Positions 27,108-37,217 of a stretch of 64,000 nucleotides of DNA are shown here, in pieces; position 1 is the stretch's first letter, and every line of letters starts with the position of its first letter. The notes below the pieces were generated by a model. That model did not search any database. It was not told the DNA's origin and worked only from the letters and a program-made list of their open reading frames with translations. Both the position numbers and the translations under genes were made by a program. This DNA comes from an uncultured Opitutales bacterium. GTDB lineage: Bacteria > Verrucomicrobiota > Verrucomicrobiia > Opitutales > Intestinicryptomonadaceae. The stretch covers positions 186,001-250,000 of the forward strand of contig CALXNZ010000002.1 of NCBI GenBank assembly GCA_944389885.1, written 5' to 3'.

Positions 27108-28106
27108 ATGCAAAAGCCAAAATATATATTCACACTGCTGCTGTTATGCGCATGCGCATTTGCGTACGCGGCAAAATTTAAGGTAAGAGTAGAAGTCTGC
27201 GTTGGACTCCGCACGGAAGACAAATTCTATTTCGAGATGGACGAAGGCGAAATCCAACAAAAAGGATACGACGGTAAAATGCTTGCCAAGCGCTATCGCG
27301 GGCACGGATTTCCACATCGCACAATAAAGTTTCAGGAATCCGAGGAGGAGATAGAGAAGCAAAAGGCCGAAATAGCCAAGCGCACACCCGCCGAAGAGGC
27401 GGACGCCAAACTGTTCGAGCTAAACAGGAAAATAAGGGAATTCGACAGGCGAATAGAGAGCGCGAAGTCAATGTCTGACAGCATTGTTCAGAAGCGGGAT
27501 ATCCTCGCAAAAATAATAGAGAAAGACGGCAAGAATCCCCGCGCCTTAAAGAAATCATTCGACGATTTTCTTGAGAAATATGAAAAGAAAGAGGCCACCG
27601 ACGAGAATTACGAGCGCCTTATGCGCCGCATTCCAAGAGACACCGGAGACGTGGAGGAAATAGACGTCGGCTCATATTTCGACATAAAAATATTAAAGGC
27701 GTTTGAGAAAGGCGTGACGGCGGATGTAAACATGTCGTATTCGCGCATGAACTCGTGGTTTTATTCGGACGGAAACAACAACGACAACACCATAACAAAA
27801 CAGCCCATATACGAGAAGTTCGAAAAGCTCGACGTAAAAGAACTGCCTTTGGAATTTGGCAAGTCCTACTGTTTTCAATTTGGGCGCCCAGACCAGAAGA
27901 CGGCGCGCTCCTTGAAGGAAGCCGAATCTCGCACGCAGCTATTTGGAGAGAGCCGGGAAACCCTCAAGGTTGAGGAGACCGCCGAAGCTCCGGCACAGAC
28001 ATCGCCTCTGGACGCGCAGGGACCGCTTTCCGAAATCAAAAAAAAGTTTAAGTCTGACGAAGGAAAGACGATCCGCTTTATAATAAAGGTCACCAAGATT
28101 TCATAA
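27108..28106 (+). CDS. Secreted coiled-coil protein of unknown function
   Basis: 332 residues from the ATG at 27108, chosen because it opens a good signal peptide (MQKPKYIFTLLLLCACAFAYA); a TTG 48 bases upstream keeps the frame but puts extra charged residues in front. The mature protein is highly charged. A helical, coiled-coil-prone part with many Glu, Lys and Arg covers roughly residues 80-180, followed by a beta-rich part with SYFDIKILKAFEKG, a PLEFGKSYCFQFGRPDQ segment, and a Pro/Ala-rich linker near the end. I do not recognise a family. It lies between the RluA-like gene (80 bases) and rubredoxin (71 bases) on the same strand, with no clear functional link. Confidence 0.65.
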   Translation: MQKPKYIFTLLLLCACAFAYAAKFKVRVEVCVGLRTEDKFYFEMDEGEIQQKGYDGKMLAKRYRGHGFPHRTIKFQESEEEIEKQKAEIAKRTPAEEADAKLFELNRKIREFDRRIESAKSMSDSIVQKRDILAKIIEKDGKNPRALKKSFDDFLEKYEKKEATDENYERLMRRIPRDTGDVEEIDVGSYFDIKILKAFEKGVTADVNMSYSRMNSWFYSDGNNNDNTITKQPIYEKFEKLDVKELPLEFGKSYCFQFGRPDQKTARSLKEAESRTQLFGESRETLKVEETAEAPAQTSPLDAQGPLSEIKKKFKSDEGKTIRFIIKVTKIS

Positions 28107-28177
28107 GATTTGCCGCAGGGAGCTTTTAGGAAGGCTCTCCGCAAGAATAAAAATCCGAACAGACAAAAGGATAGACG

Positions 28178-28342
28178 ATGAAAAAGTACAAATGCAAAGT
28201 TTGCGGTTATGTTTACGATCCTGAAGCGGGCGATCCCGACAACGGAGTTGACGCCGGAACGCCATTTGAATCGATTCCGGAGGATTGGGTATGCCCTCTG
28301 TGCGGCGTAGGCAAAGAGGAATTTGAGGAAACTCAAGAGTAG
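28178..28342 (+). CDS. Rubredoxin
   Basis: 54 residues, the standard rubredoxin size. Both iron-binding knuckles are intact: CKVCG at residues 6-10 and CPLCG at 39-43, with [21 protein letters not shown] and the aromatic core residue of DW before the second knuckle. Rubredoxin carries one electron at a single Fe(Cys)4 centre. An AAAGGA eight bases before the ATG supports the start. It lies 14 bases upstream of a flavodiiron protein and is most likely its electron donor in reducing O2 or NO. Confidence 0.95.
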   Translation: MKKYKCKVCGYVYDPEAGDPDNGVDAGTPFESIPEDWVCPLCGVGKEEFEETQE

Positions 28343-28356
28343 AAAGCTCGTCCACT

Positions 28357-29535
28357 ATGACGGAGATCGCCAACGGCGTATTCTATTGTGGAATTCACGA
28401 TAGAGACAGAAAGGTTTTTGACCAGCTTGTTCCCCTTCCGCAAGGGACAACTTACAATTCATATTTAGTGTCGGGAACAGGGAAGACCGCCTTAATAGAC
28501 ACCATGTACGAAAAATTCGGCGGAGAGTATCTCGACATGATTAGAAAATCCGGATTCCGGATAGACTACATAATATCAAACCACGCCGAACCCGACCACA
28601 GCGGAATGATTCCCCGCCTTTTGGAGGAATTTCCGGACGCCGAAGTGCTATGTTCTGCTAAATGCGCAGAGAATTTGACAAACATGCTCCATGTTTCTCC
28701 GGAACGGATAAGAACAGTCGCCGACGCTGATAAACTTGAGCTTGGGGGAAAGACTTTGCGTTTTATATCCGCTCCGTGGGTGCATTGGCCCGACACCATG
28801 TTTACGTACCTTGAGGAGGAAAAATTCCTGTTCAGCTGCGATTATTTTGGTGCGCATTACACGGATTTTGAATTGTACGCCGACGAGTCCCCGGAACTTG
28901 CAAATGCCGCCAAGAGGTATTACTCCGAGATAATGATGCCTTTCCGGAGCTTCTGCCGCAAATATTTGGTTAAGGTGGAGGAGTTGTCGCCGTCTATGAT
29001 TTTGCCGAGCCACGGGCCCGTTTATAGGAATCCGTCTTTCATTGAGAATTTGTACGATGAATGGACTTCGGAAAGCGTATCGCGCAAAATTCTCTTGCCC
29101 TATGTGTCGATGTACGACAATTCCCGCATTATGTGCGAATACCTTGCCGGCGGGCTCAGGAAGAGAGGGGTTCAAGTTGCGACCGCCGATCTGATGGAGG
29201 CCGACGAAGGCGAGCTTGCCATGGAGTTAATAGACGCTGCGGGAATTGTATTTGGCACGTCAATGGTGCTCACCGGGCCGCATCCGAAAACTGTTTACGC
29301 GGCCTATTTGACAAACATATTGCGGCCTAAGATAAAATTTTACGCATTGGTGGGGTCATTTGGATGGGCCGGAAACCTGAGCGCTCCCGTGGACGCGTGC
29401 TTTACCCTGACAAAGCCCGAAAAACTTGCGCCTGTCATAGCTAAAGGCAAACCCACAAGCAGCGATTTTGCCAAATTGGATATATTGGTTGACGAGATAA
29501 CATCAAGGCTCGACTCACTTGCGAAAGCCCCGTAA
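28357..29535 (+). CDS. Flavodiiron protein (FprA-like O2/NO reductase)
   Basis: 392 residues. The metallo-beta-lactamase-like diiron domain carries the H-x-E-x-D-H ligands in NHAEPDHSG (H76, E78, D80, H81), a further His in PWVHWPD, Asp in SCDYFGAH and His in PSHGPVY. A flavodoxin-like FMN domain starts near residue 250 (LPYVSMYDNSRIM), and the later GSFGWAGN segment also contacts FMN. The enzyme reduces O2 to water or NO to N2O in the cytoplasm of anaerobes. The adjacent rubredoxin is its probable donor. No C-terminal rubredoxin or flavin reductase domain is fused. Confidence 0.93.
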   Translation: MTEIANGVFYCGIHDRDRKVFDQLVPLPQGTTYNSYLVSGTGKTALIDTMYEKFGGEYLDMIRKSGFRIDYIISNHAEPDHSGMIPRLLEEFPDAEVLCSAKCAENLTNMLHVSPERIRTVADADKLELGGKTLRFISAPWVHWPDTMFTYLEEEKFLFSCDYFGAHYTDFELYADESPELANAAKRYYSEIMMPFRSFCRKYLVKVEELSPSMILPSHGPVYRNPSFIENLYDEWTSESVSRKILLPYVSMYDNSRIMCEYLAGGLRKRGVQVATADLMEADEGELAMELIDAAGIVFGTSMVLTGPHPKTVYAAYLTNILRPKIKFYALVGSFGWAGNLSAPVDACFTLTKPEKLAPVIAKGKPTSSDFAKLDILVDEITSRLDSLAKAP

Positions 29536-29586
29536 GATTTTCCAAACACAAACCACGAAGCCGCCTAATAATAGGGATTGTGATCT

Positions 29587-31458
29587 CTACTCGTAAAATA
29601 TGTCCATAGCGCACGACTTGCAATCAAAACGCAAGCGCAGATTTGCGGATTCAGATTTAAGGAACAAGGGTTCTTTTATTGACGGCGGAAATTTTCCAAG
29701 AGTTTTGCAAATTCCAAGTTCTCTCAATATGCAGAGCCGCGTTCGCATAACGCGGCGGCCGCGCATATCAAGACACCCGCTTTCCGGGGAGTATTCGGTT
29801 ATATTAACACTAACGTCCGAATAAAATTCGCGGGCAAGGGAATTCAGACAATTTGCGCGATAATCGCAAGGGAGGGCGGCTGCAAAGTGTTTTGCGGCCT
29901 CCATATCCGGCTTGCGCGGGACAAAGCTTCTTCTCGAAATATCGTATTCCCTCAATATTTTTGATTCCAATTTTTCCGCAAGATTTCTTCTAATGGAGTT
30001 AATATCGGATATCTTTAGATACGGAATAGATTCGTCCGGAATTTCGATGTCAATTTTTGTGCACTTGAATGGAGTGGAACCGAGTTTTGAGAGATTTGCC
30101 GAGATTGCCGAGCGCGCAGTTTGCGGGTTGTCGGCCTTAATAAGGGCGCCGCAAGATAAAAGTATTTCCGAAAATATTTCGGGAGCGTCCGCCTGACTCA
30201 TTTCAAAGCGCAGAGAGTCCGAAAGCCTGCGCAGAGAGATGGATACTTCAATTTTTCTCGCGGGAGCGAGTTTTGCGAGTTTCTCAAATTCCGCGCTTTT
30301 ATTGCGCCAAATGCGGGTTCCTTTAGGTAGGCGCATTGCGGGGTATCCCACGAGTACACGCGCCCCATTCACGCCCGACACTCCGGCTCCGAAAATGCGC
30401 GGAGGAGTTTGCGGAGTTTCAAATACGAGGCCGTCTCCGTTTTTTAATATTTTGGAAGCGTTGTTGAAATAGAAAGCGCCCGGTTCGGATTTTTCAACGA
30501 TACCGATAAATTCGCCGCGCGAGTTTGGGGCGGAAAAATTCGCGGTACCCGATTCAACTCCATGAAGGTGGTATTCGCAAAATTCCCTGCTGAAAGTTTT
30601 AACGGGATCCGGCTCAAAGTTGAGTATAGACTGTCCGTTAGAAAGCCGCTTGAGATTGCGCGAGGAAATTTGAGAATCAATAATTTTTCTATAATAAGCG
30701 GTTATATTTTTAACGTAAGAGGCATCTTTTAGGCGTCCTTCTATTTTAAATATTCGCACGCCCGCATCCAACATTTCCCCGATGGAAGCAGAGCGGTTCA
30801 TATCGCGCAGGCTAAGGTAATGGGCGTCTGGGGCAATAGATTTTCCCGACGAGTCTTGGAGAGAATAAAGCATTCTGCACGGCTGCGCGCACGCGCCTCT
30901 ATTCCCGCTGCGCCCGCCTATTGCCCAACTGAGATAGCATTGTCCGCTATATGAGACGCATAGAGCCCCATGGACAAAACATTCGATATTGCACGAAACG
31001 GCGTTTGCTATTTCCGATATTTCCCCGAGAGACAGTTCCCTTGCCAGAACGATAGTCTCGAACCCGCACGCCTCCAAGAATTTAGCTTTTTCAACATTTG
31101 AGATATGGCATTGAGTGCTCGCATGAAGGCGAAGAGGAGGAAGCTTCATTTTTAAGAATGCCATATCCTGAACGATAATCGAATCCACTCCCGCCTCGTA
31201 AAGCCTCCATGCCATAGTTTCGGCACGCCGCAATTCGGAGTCTTTTAGTATCGTATTGCATGCCGCGCAAACTCTCGCCCCGTAAAGGTGGGCTATTTTA
31301 CAAACTTCAGCAATATCCTCGATGGGATTAGACGCGTCCTCGCGCGCGCCGAATTCGGGAGCGCCAATATATACAGCGTCCGCGCCTGCAAGGATAGCGG
31401 CTTCCGCTATTTCACGATTGCGGGCCGGGGCGAGCAGTTGGACATAACCAGTTGGCAT
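29587..31458 (-). CDS. Peptidase U32 family protein (RlhA/TrhP-like)
   Basis: 623 residues. N-terminal barrel begins VQLLAPARNREIAEAAILAGADAVYIGAPEFGAR; the U32 signature is ECFVHGALCVSYSGQCYLS, followed by the cysteines of GNRGACAQPCR, which in related RlhA/TrhP proteins are linked to an iron-sulfur centre. Recent work on the family points to prephenate-dependent hydroxylation of rRNA or tRNA instead of proteolysis; which of the two applies is not clear here. C-terminal cysteines CLDMRGRRVMRTRLCILREL and CKSC may complete a cluster. The CPBP gene upstream overlaps it by one base (TAATG), suggesting coupled expression. Confidence 0.87.
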   Translation of the reverse strand: MPTGYVQLLAPARNREIAEAAILAGADAVYIGAPEFGAREDASNPIEDIAEVCKIAHLYGARVCAACNTILKDSELRRAETMAWRLYEAGVDSIIVQDMAFLKMKLPPLRLHASTQCHISNVEKAKFLEACGFETIVLARELSLGEISEIANAVSCNIECFVHGALCVSYSGQCYLSWAIGGRSGNRGACAQPCRMLYSLQDSSGKSIAPDAHYLSLRDMNRSASIGEMLDAGVRIFKIEGRLKDASYVKNITAYYRKIIDSQISSRNLKRLSNGQSILNFEPDPVKTFSREFCEYHLHGVESGTANFSAPNSRGEFIGIVEKSEPGAFYFNNASKILKNGDGLVFETPQTPPRIFGAGVSGVNGARVLVGYPAMRLPKGTRIWRNKSAEFEKLAKLAPARKIEVSISLRRLSDSLRFEMSQADAPEIFSEILLSCGALIKADNPQTARSAISANLSKLGSTPFKCTKIDIEIPDESIPYLKISDINSIRRNLAEKLESKILREYDISRRSFVPRKPDMEAAKHFAAALPCDYRANCLNSLAREFYSDVSVNITEYSPESGCLDMRGRRVMRTRLCILRELGICKTLGKFPPSIKEPLFLKSESANLRLRFDCKSCAMDIFYE

Positions 31459-32411
31459 TAAACTTTTTTCCCGGAGCGCTTAAAAGCGAAAATACAGAAT
31501 AAAGCCACAAGGATTATAAGAGCCAGATATCCGTTTGTCATACCGGCGTTGCCAAATATATGCCGCAAAGGATCGTCGGAATAAATAGTAAAATATTTTC
31601 TATAGTTTTGTATGCAGAAGACAATTCCCGCATGAAGGGCCATTGGCGCCATGAGGCTTTTGGTGCGCAGATATATTGCGCACAGCAACATTCCAAACAT
31701 AAAGAGAGATAGGAATGGCACGAGATTGAAGGTGGAAGCTATCGCGACAGTATCGTAATAGGCCAGAGAAAATCCGATATCCCACGGAGGATAGGATGCG
31801 AACGACGGTATATTATCCCAAATGCTGTCCGGAATTTTAAAATGCTTATATGCGAAGAAGAGCGACGAAAGAATCATAGCGCTCCACACGCCCCACGCCG
31901 TATAAATAGAGCGCATGATAAGCCCCCTGAATACGAGTTCTTCGAGGAATCCCAATATAAGGCCGCTGGCGAGTCCTGAGAAGAGGGTTTTTATCGCTAA
32001 TTTTGCCGTGAAGTTGCCGTCATAGACAACCTTTGTAAATATAAGCTGCATTAGAAATATGAATGCGCTAAGTCCTATGCCATACAGGAAAAATCTGAGA
32101 AACATTCTTGCGTGGGAACGATCAAACGAGATTCCGAGATTGCGCAGGGAGAAGAGCCCGCATTTTGCCAATACCCATGGCAATCCCAATATAATGGGAA
32201 TCCAACGCAGGCGGTCGAAGAATACGTCTATTTCGTATCCGAGCATCCATTTAGTAAGGCTGAGAGAAAAATGCGAATCCAGGTACTGTACGGCCCAATA
32301 TACCGGAGCGGTTGCCGCTGCGGCGAAGAATGTCGCCCCCAGATAAACAAAAAGAAACAGGCCTATACCTTTGAGCGAACTCTCGCTTGCTGAGAGCCCG
32401 AAAAGCATCAT
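31458..32411 (-). CDS. CPBP family intramembrane metalloprotease
   Basis: 317 residues from the ATG at 32411, preferred over the ATG at 32432 because AGGGA lies seven bases ahead of it. About eight membrane segments. The CPBP (Abi/Rce1-type) active site is recognisable: EELVFRG (tandem Glu and Arg) in one helix, FAYKHFK (His) in the next, and LHAGIVFCIQN (His and Asn) later. Such proteases cleave within the membrane; roles range from prenyl-protein processing to bacteriocin immunity. Its substrate is not evident. The stop overlaps the U32 start by one base. Confidence 0.85.
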   Translation of the reverse strand: MMLFGLSASESSLKGIGLFLFVYLGATFFAAAATAPVYWAVQYLDSHFSLSLTKWMLGYEIDVFFDRLRWIPIILGLPWVLAKCGLFSLRNLGISFDRSHARMFLRFFLYGIGLSAFIFLMQLIFTKVVYDGNFTAKLAIKTLFSGLASGLILGFLEELVFRGLIMRSIYTAWGVWSAMILSSLFFAYKHFKIPDSIWDNIPSFASYPPWDIGFSLAYYDTVAIASTFNLVPFLSLFMFGMLLCAIYLRTKSLMAPMALHAGIVFCIQNYRKYFTIYSDDPLRHIFGNAGMTNGYLALIILVALFCIFAFKRSGKKV

Positions 32412-32485
32412 TGAATTTTCCCTTTTTAACATAAGAGCCTGATATATACATGATCTTTCATTTTTAAAGTTTTTTAATATTTTTT

Positions 32486-32514
32486 TTGACGCAAAAAATA
32501 GACTCGGGTATCTT
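32486..32514 (+). promoter_or_regulatory. Putative promoter of the GH106-glpK-glpF operon
   Basis: TTGACG at 32486-32491 and TATCTT at 32509-32514 are separated by 17 bases. The expected transcription start would fall at about 32521, next to the second in-frame ATG (32522), so a leaderless or very short-leader mRNA is possible. Confidence 0.4.
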
Positions 32515-32515
32515 T

Positions 32516-35500
32516 ATGCGCATGAGGAGTATTTTTTATTGTTTTCTGATTTGCATCTGCGCATTTGCGCAAGGTAAGGAATTTAAAGGGGAGAGTGCAG
32601 GACTTGTTAAGAGATTCCAAAATCCCCCTGAAGAGAGCAAGGCTTTCACATGGTGGCACTGGATGAACGACAATGTCTCCGAAGACGGTATTGTAAAGGA
32701 TCTCGAAGCCATGAAATACAATGGATTAGGAGGGTTTCACTTGTTTAGCGCAGCCCCCCGATCCACTGCAAGAGGGAAGGTCCACTACCTGTCCGACGAA
32801 TGGTGGGACGCCATAGAACTGACTGCGAGAACTGCCGACCGTCTCGGGCTTGATTTCACATTCCACAACTGCGCCGGCTTTGCCACGAGCGCCGGGCCAT
32901 GGGTAAAGCCGGAAGACGCTATGAAGCAAGTTGTCTGGACGCAGACATACGCCAAGGGGAAATCGCCAATAAAGCTCGAAAGATTTACGGTAGAGAACAA
33001 CAAGGTATCGCCGATGGTATATACTGTAAACAACAGCCAACCCGAGCCCCACCCGAAGAAGGCTGAATGGCAGAATAAATACTATAAAGACATCGCCGTA
33101 ATAGCCTTTCCAACCCCGAAAGACGAACAGGATGGCAAGCCGCATTTGCTAAAAGACTGGGATATCAAGGCAAACTTTGGGAACGGCAAGGCTTACTATG
33201 AGAACCATAAGCGCGACTTAGACAAGCGCGTCGCCCCCTATCCAATCGCGTTTTCTGAAATAATAGACCTGACTAAGAAACTCTCCCCTGACGGAACGCT
33301 CGATTGGACTCCTCCGGACGCACGCCAATGGACGATATTGCGTTTCGGATACACGATAACCGGCATGCAAAACCACCCTGCCCCGATTGGAGGCAGGGGT
33401 TTGGAATGTGACAAGTTCAGCCGGGAAGCTGTACAGGCGCATTTTAGGGACGGCGTATTGCCTGTAATAGAGAGGGCGAATTCCGGCGGAAAGAAGCGTC
33501 TGGACACGATTTTGATAGACAGCTACGAAGCCCACGAACAGAATTGGACAGCCGCCATGCCCGAAGAATTCAAATCGCGGCGCGGTTACGATATGGTGAA
33601 ATACCTTCCAGCCCTCACGGGAAGGATAATAGAGAGCAGCGAATTTACCGAAAGGTTTCTTTTCGATTTTAGGCGCACCTGCGCCGACTTGATAGCCGAC
33701 TACCACTACGGCGAATTCCGCAGACTTTGCCATGAGCACGGCTTGAAGCTTGCCGTAGAGGGATACGGCAATACGAACGCCATGGACACACTCCAATGCT
33801 CGATGCGCGGCGACCTGCCTATGGGAGAATTTTGGGCGGGAAGGACAGGCGGAGGCTCCGACTTGTCTATAAAACTTGCCCAGAGCGCGGCGGAATTTAT
33901 GGATGAAAGCATAGTTGGAGTGGAAGCCTTTACAGCCGCGCGCGGCCAGGATACATTTGAAGACAGCCCGGCCTCGATAAAGGAACAGGGTGACATGTTT
34001 TTCACTCAAGGAATGAATAGGGTGATATTCCATACCTTTGCCCACCAGCCGTTTTGCGACGATTTAAAGCCGGGAATGAGCATGTGGCATTGGGGCTCCC
34101 AAATGCACAGGAACAACACGTGGTGGGACGAATCGAAAGCGTGGCTGCAATACTTGTCGCGCGTGCAAACGGTATTGCAGGAGGGAAAACTTGTCGGCGA
34201 CGTAGCTCTATTTTACGGAGAGGACGCTCCCGTGGACACCTGCGCCGACAATTACAAGGCGCGGACAAAATACGCGCCGAAAGGCGGATATAATCCCGCA
34301 TTCAAGATCGAGGACAAATGGCTTACCCCTATTCCCGACGGCAGGGATTACTATTTTGTGAGCGCCGAAGTTTTATCTGATTTTGATTTTGAATCGGGAT
34401 ATATAACCCACAAGAAATCCGGCTCTAAATGCGCGATACTCGTCATGAGGGATATTGAGCATATAAGTCCGGCCCTTTTGGAGCGGGTTGCCTCGATTGT
34501 CGAAAAAGGCGGCTGCATAATAATGGATCGCCCGGCGAGAGCCTCGGGGCTTACGGATTATCCCGCCTCCGATGCAAGAGTGCGGGAACTCTCGTCCAAG
34601 ATGTGGGCGAAGGTGGATAAGGACAGCATAGCTTCATACGGAGCCGGAAAAATATTTCCCCATTCATTCGGACTCGAAAATGCCTTAAACAAAATAGGAT
34701 TCAAGAAAGACTTTTCCGGGCCTGAAGGTGGCGGAATTATATTGCGCTATACACACCGCAGGACAAAAGACGCCGACATATACTTTGTGACAAACATCGG
34801 AACATCAAAGTCCGAAGGTGAATTTACATTCCGCGTATCCGGCAAAACTCCGCAGATGTGGAATCCGATGAACGGCAGTATTTCCAAAAACATTGTGTGG
34901 GAGGATTCTGGAAACGGTCTCACAAAAGTCCGCACAAAGCTTGAAGGAGGGGAGTCCCGCTTCTTTATATTTACGAATGAGACCTCGAATCTCCCCCGGA
35001 TAGTTTCACTCGATGCCGCGCTCAGCCCTATTGAGGGAGCTAAAAAATTCGAGGTATCGGCCCGCGGCAAGGGGAGTTTTACCGCAAAGACCGCCGACGG
35101 AAAATCATTGAAATTGGAGGCGAAGAAAGCGCCGCCTCCAGTTCTCGACCTATCGAAAGATTGGACTCTATCATTCCCGGTCGAACGCGGAGTTCGCCAA
35201 AACATAAAACTTAAAAATCTTATTTCATGGGACAAATTCGACGCATTTGACGAAAAGCATTTCTCGGGAACCGCCACTTATTTCAAGGAATTCGACATAC
35301 CAGAAGATATGGTTCAAAAAGGGATAGGGCTTGAATTGGATCTCGGAGAAGTTGCCATAATAGCGCATATATGGTTAAACGGCGAGGACATCGGAACCTT
35401 GTGGAGGCCGCCATTTAAGGCAGATATAACAAAATACGCCAAGGCCGGCAAAAACAAGCTGTTGATAAGGGTCACCAACACTTTCACAAACAGGCTTGTC

Positions 35501-35710
35501 GGAGACGCGTCCCTGCCTGATAACTGCCCCGACCGCGACTCAAAAATTCCCGATTGGGCATATGACCCCACCCTTCCCCGGCCGGAAACCGAGCGCAAGA
35601 CATTCAGCTCTTTCGATTACATAAATAAAGGCAGACCCACGGTAAAATCGGGGCTCTTGGGAGATGTAAAAATAAAGCCTTTCTTAATACTTGAAGTGCC
35701 GAAACCTTAG
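32516..35710 (+). CDS. Secreted GH106-like glycoside hydrolase (alpha-L-rhamnosidase family)
   Basis: 1064 residues from the ATG at 32516 (a second ATG at 32522 is equally good), both giving a signal peptide ending near CAFAQG. The catalytic part matches GH106: [66 protein letters not shown], and VEGYGNTNA; the C-terminal part has a jelly-roll domain with [30 protein letters not shown]106 enzymes remove terminal alpha-L-rhamnose with a catalytic Glu in a (beta/alpha)8 barrel. It is likely periplasmic or outer surface. glpK begins 11 bases after its stop. Whether rhamnose is the actual sugar cannot be told, as GH106 is broad. Confidence 0.87.
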   Translation: MRMRSIFYCFLICICAFAQGKEFKGESAGLVKRFQNPPEESKAFTWWHWMNDNVSEDGIVKDLEAMKYNGLGGFHLFSAAPRSTARGKVHYLSDEWWDAIELTARTADRLGLDFTFHNCAGFATSAGPWVKPEDAMKQVVWTQTYAKGKSPIKLERFTVENNKVSPMVYTVNNSQPEPHPKKAEWQNKYYKDIAVIAFPTPKDEQDGKPHLLKDWDIKANFGNGKAYYENHKRDLDKRVAPYPIAFSEIIDLTKKLSPDGTLDWTPPDARQWTILRFGYTITGMQNHPAPIGGRGLECDKFSREAVQAHFRDGVLPVIERANSGGKKRLDTILIDSYEAHEQNWTAAMPEEFKSRRGYDMVKYLPALTGRIIESSEFTERFLFDFRRTCADLIADYHYGEFRRLCHEHGLKLAVEGYGNTNAMDTLQCSMRGDLPMGEFWAGRTGGGSDLSIKLAQSAAEFMDESIVGVEAFTAARGQDTFEDSPASIKEQGDMFFTQGMNRVIFHTFAHQPFCDDLKPGMSMWHWGSQMHRNNTWWDESKAWLQYLSRVQTVLQEGKLVGDVALFYGEDAPVDTCADNYKARTKYAPKGGYNPAFKIEDKWLTPIPDGRDYYFVSAEVLSDFDFESGYITHKKSGSKCAILVMRDIEHISPALLERVASIVEKGGCIIMDRPARASGLTDYPASDARVRELSSKMWAKVDKDSIASYGAGKIFPHSFGLENALNKIGFKKDFSGPEGGGIILRYTHRRTKDADIYFVTNIGTSKSEGEFTFRVSGKTPQMWNPMNGSISKNIVWEDSGNGLTKVRTKLEGGESRFFIFTNETSNLPRIVSLDAALSPIEGAKKFEVSARGKGSFTAKTADGKSLKLEAKKAPPPVLDLSKDWTLSFPVERGVRQNIKLKNLISWDKFDAFDEKHFSGTATYFKEFDIPEDMVQKGIGLELDLGEVAIIAHIWLNGEDIGTLWRPPFKADITKYAKAGKNKLLIRVTNTFTNRLVGDASLPDNCPDRDSKIPDWAYDPTLPRPETERKTFSSFDYINKGRPTVKSGLLGDVKIKPFLILEVPKP

Positions 35711-35721
35711 AGAGGAAAAAT

Positions 35722-37212
35722 ATGCCCAAATACATACTCGCGCTCGACGCCGGAACTACAAGTTGCCGTGCAATTCTATTCGACAGGGAGTCGAATATAC
35801 GCTCAGTGGCTCAAAAGGAATTTCGCCAGTTTTTCCCAAAAGCCGGCTGGGTTGAGCACAATGCCGACGAGATTTGGTCAACCCAGATAAGCGTCGCGGT
35901 TGAGGCGATGGCGCGCGTCGGGGCGACTCCTGCCGACATATCTTCGATAGGAATAACGAACCAGAGGGAGACGACTGTCGTATGGGATAAATCCACAGGC
36001 GAGCCTGTCTGCAATGCCATAGTATGGCAGTGCCGGAGAACCGCCAAGCTTTGCGACCGTCTAAAATCGGACGGTTTATCCGAATTTTTTCGCAAGCGCA
36101 CCGGGCTGGTGTTGGACGCATATTTTTCGGCCACCAAGCTAAAATGGATACTCGACAATGTAAAGGGAGCAAGAAAGAGGGCCGAATCCGGAGAATTGCT
36201 GTTTGGGACGATAGACACTTGGCTTATATGGAAACTGACGAGAGGGGCGGTACACATAACCGACTATTCAAACGCCTCCCGCACGATGATGTTCAATATA
36301 AACAAGCTGGATTGGGACGATGAAATTTTGAAATTGCTTGGTATTCCCAGGCAGATGTTGCCGAAAGCAATGCCTTCAAGCTACATTTACGGCGAGAGTT
36401 CCCCGCAATTTTTCGGGGAGCCAATAAGCATAGGCGGAGCTGCCGGGGATCAGCAATCCGCGCTTTTCGGGCAAAAATGCTTTGATGCGGGAGACGCCAA
36501 AAACACATACGGAACCGGTTGTTTCCTGCTCATGAACACCGGAGAGAAACCGGTATATTCAAAGAACGGACTTGTCACTACGATAGCCTGGGGGCTTGAC
36601 GGAAAGGTCAACTACGCTCTTGAGGGATCCATATTTGTAGCGGGAGCGGCAATACAATGGTTGCGCGACGAGCTTAGGTTGTTCGACGAATCTCCGGATT
36701 CCGAATATCTGGCCTGCAAAGTCAAGGACACAAACGGCTGCTATGTAGTGCCGGCCTTTACAGGTCTTGGGGCTCCGTATTGGGACCAGTATGCCCGCGG
36801 AGTGATAGTCGGACTCACTCGCGGCGTAAATAAATACCATATAATACGCGCCACGTTGGAGTCGCTGGCATTTCAGGTGTACGATGTAATAGGAGCGATG
36901 AGAGCCGATTCAAAGCTGAAATTGCCGGCCTTAAAAGTTGATGGAGGGGCCAGCAGAAACGATTTTCTAATGCAATTCCAGTCGGATATTATAGAAGTTC
37001 CCGTAAAGAGGCCTGCATGCACGGAGAGCACGGCGGCAGGAGCGGCTTATCTGGCCGGCTTGGCTTCGGGATTTTGGAAAGGGAAATCTGACCTTTTGAA
37101 AAACGACAATCCCGATAAAATATTTAAGCCTTCAATGCAAAAATCCGAAAGAACCGCCTTGCTTAAGGGTTGGAAAAACGCCGTAAGACGTTCTATGGGA
37201 TGGGGGAAATAA
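35722..37212 (+). CDS. glpK: Glycerol kinase
   Basis: 496 residues, the family length. FGGY kinase with [15 protein letters not shown] at the start (phosphate loop), a glycerol-binding segment [51 protein letters not shown] and [17 protein letters not shown], all diagnostic of GlpK. It phosphorylates glycerol taken up by GlpF. An AGAGGA site precedes the ATG. It is sandwiched between a secreted GH106 enzyme (11 bases) and glpF (5 bases), so all three probably share a transcript. No glycerol-3-phosphate dehydrogenase is in view. Confidence 0.95.
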   Translation: MPKYILALDAGTTSCRAILFDRESNIRSVAQKEFRQFFPKAGWVEHNADEIWSTQISVAVEAMARVGATPADISSIGITNQRETTVVWDKSTGEPVCNAIVWQCRRTAKLCDRLKSDGLSEFFRKRTGLVLDAYFSATKLKWILDNVKGARKRAESGELLFGTIDTWLIWKLTRGAVHITDYSNASRTMMFNINKLDWDDEILKLLGIPRQMLPKAMPSSYIYGESSPQFFGEPISIGGAAGDQQSALFGQKCFDAGDAKNTYGTGCFLLMNTGEKPVYSKNGLVTTIAWGLDGKVNYALEGSIFVAGAAIQWLRDELRLFDESPDSEYLACKVKDTNGCYVVPAFTGLGAPYWDQYARGVIVGLTRGVNKYHIIRATLESLAFQVYDVIGAMRADSKLKLPALKVDGGASRNDFLMQFQSDIIEVPVKRPACTESTAAGAAYLAGLASGFWKGKSDLLKNDNPDKIFKPSMQKSERTALLKGWKNAVRRSMGWGK

Positions 37213-37217
37213 TCGCC

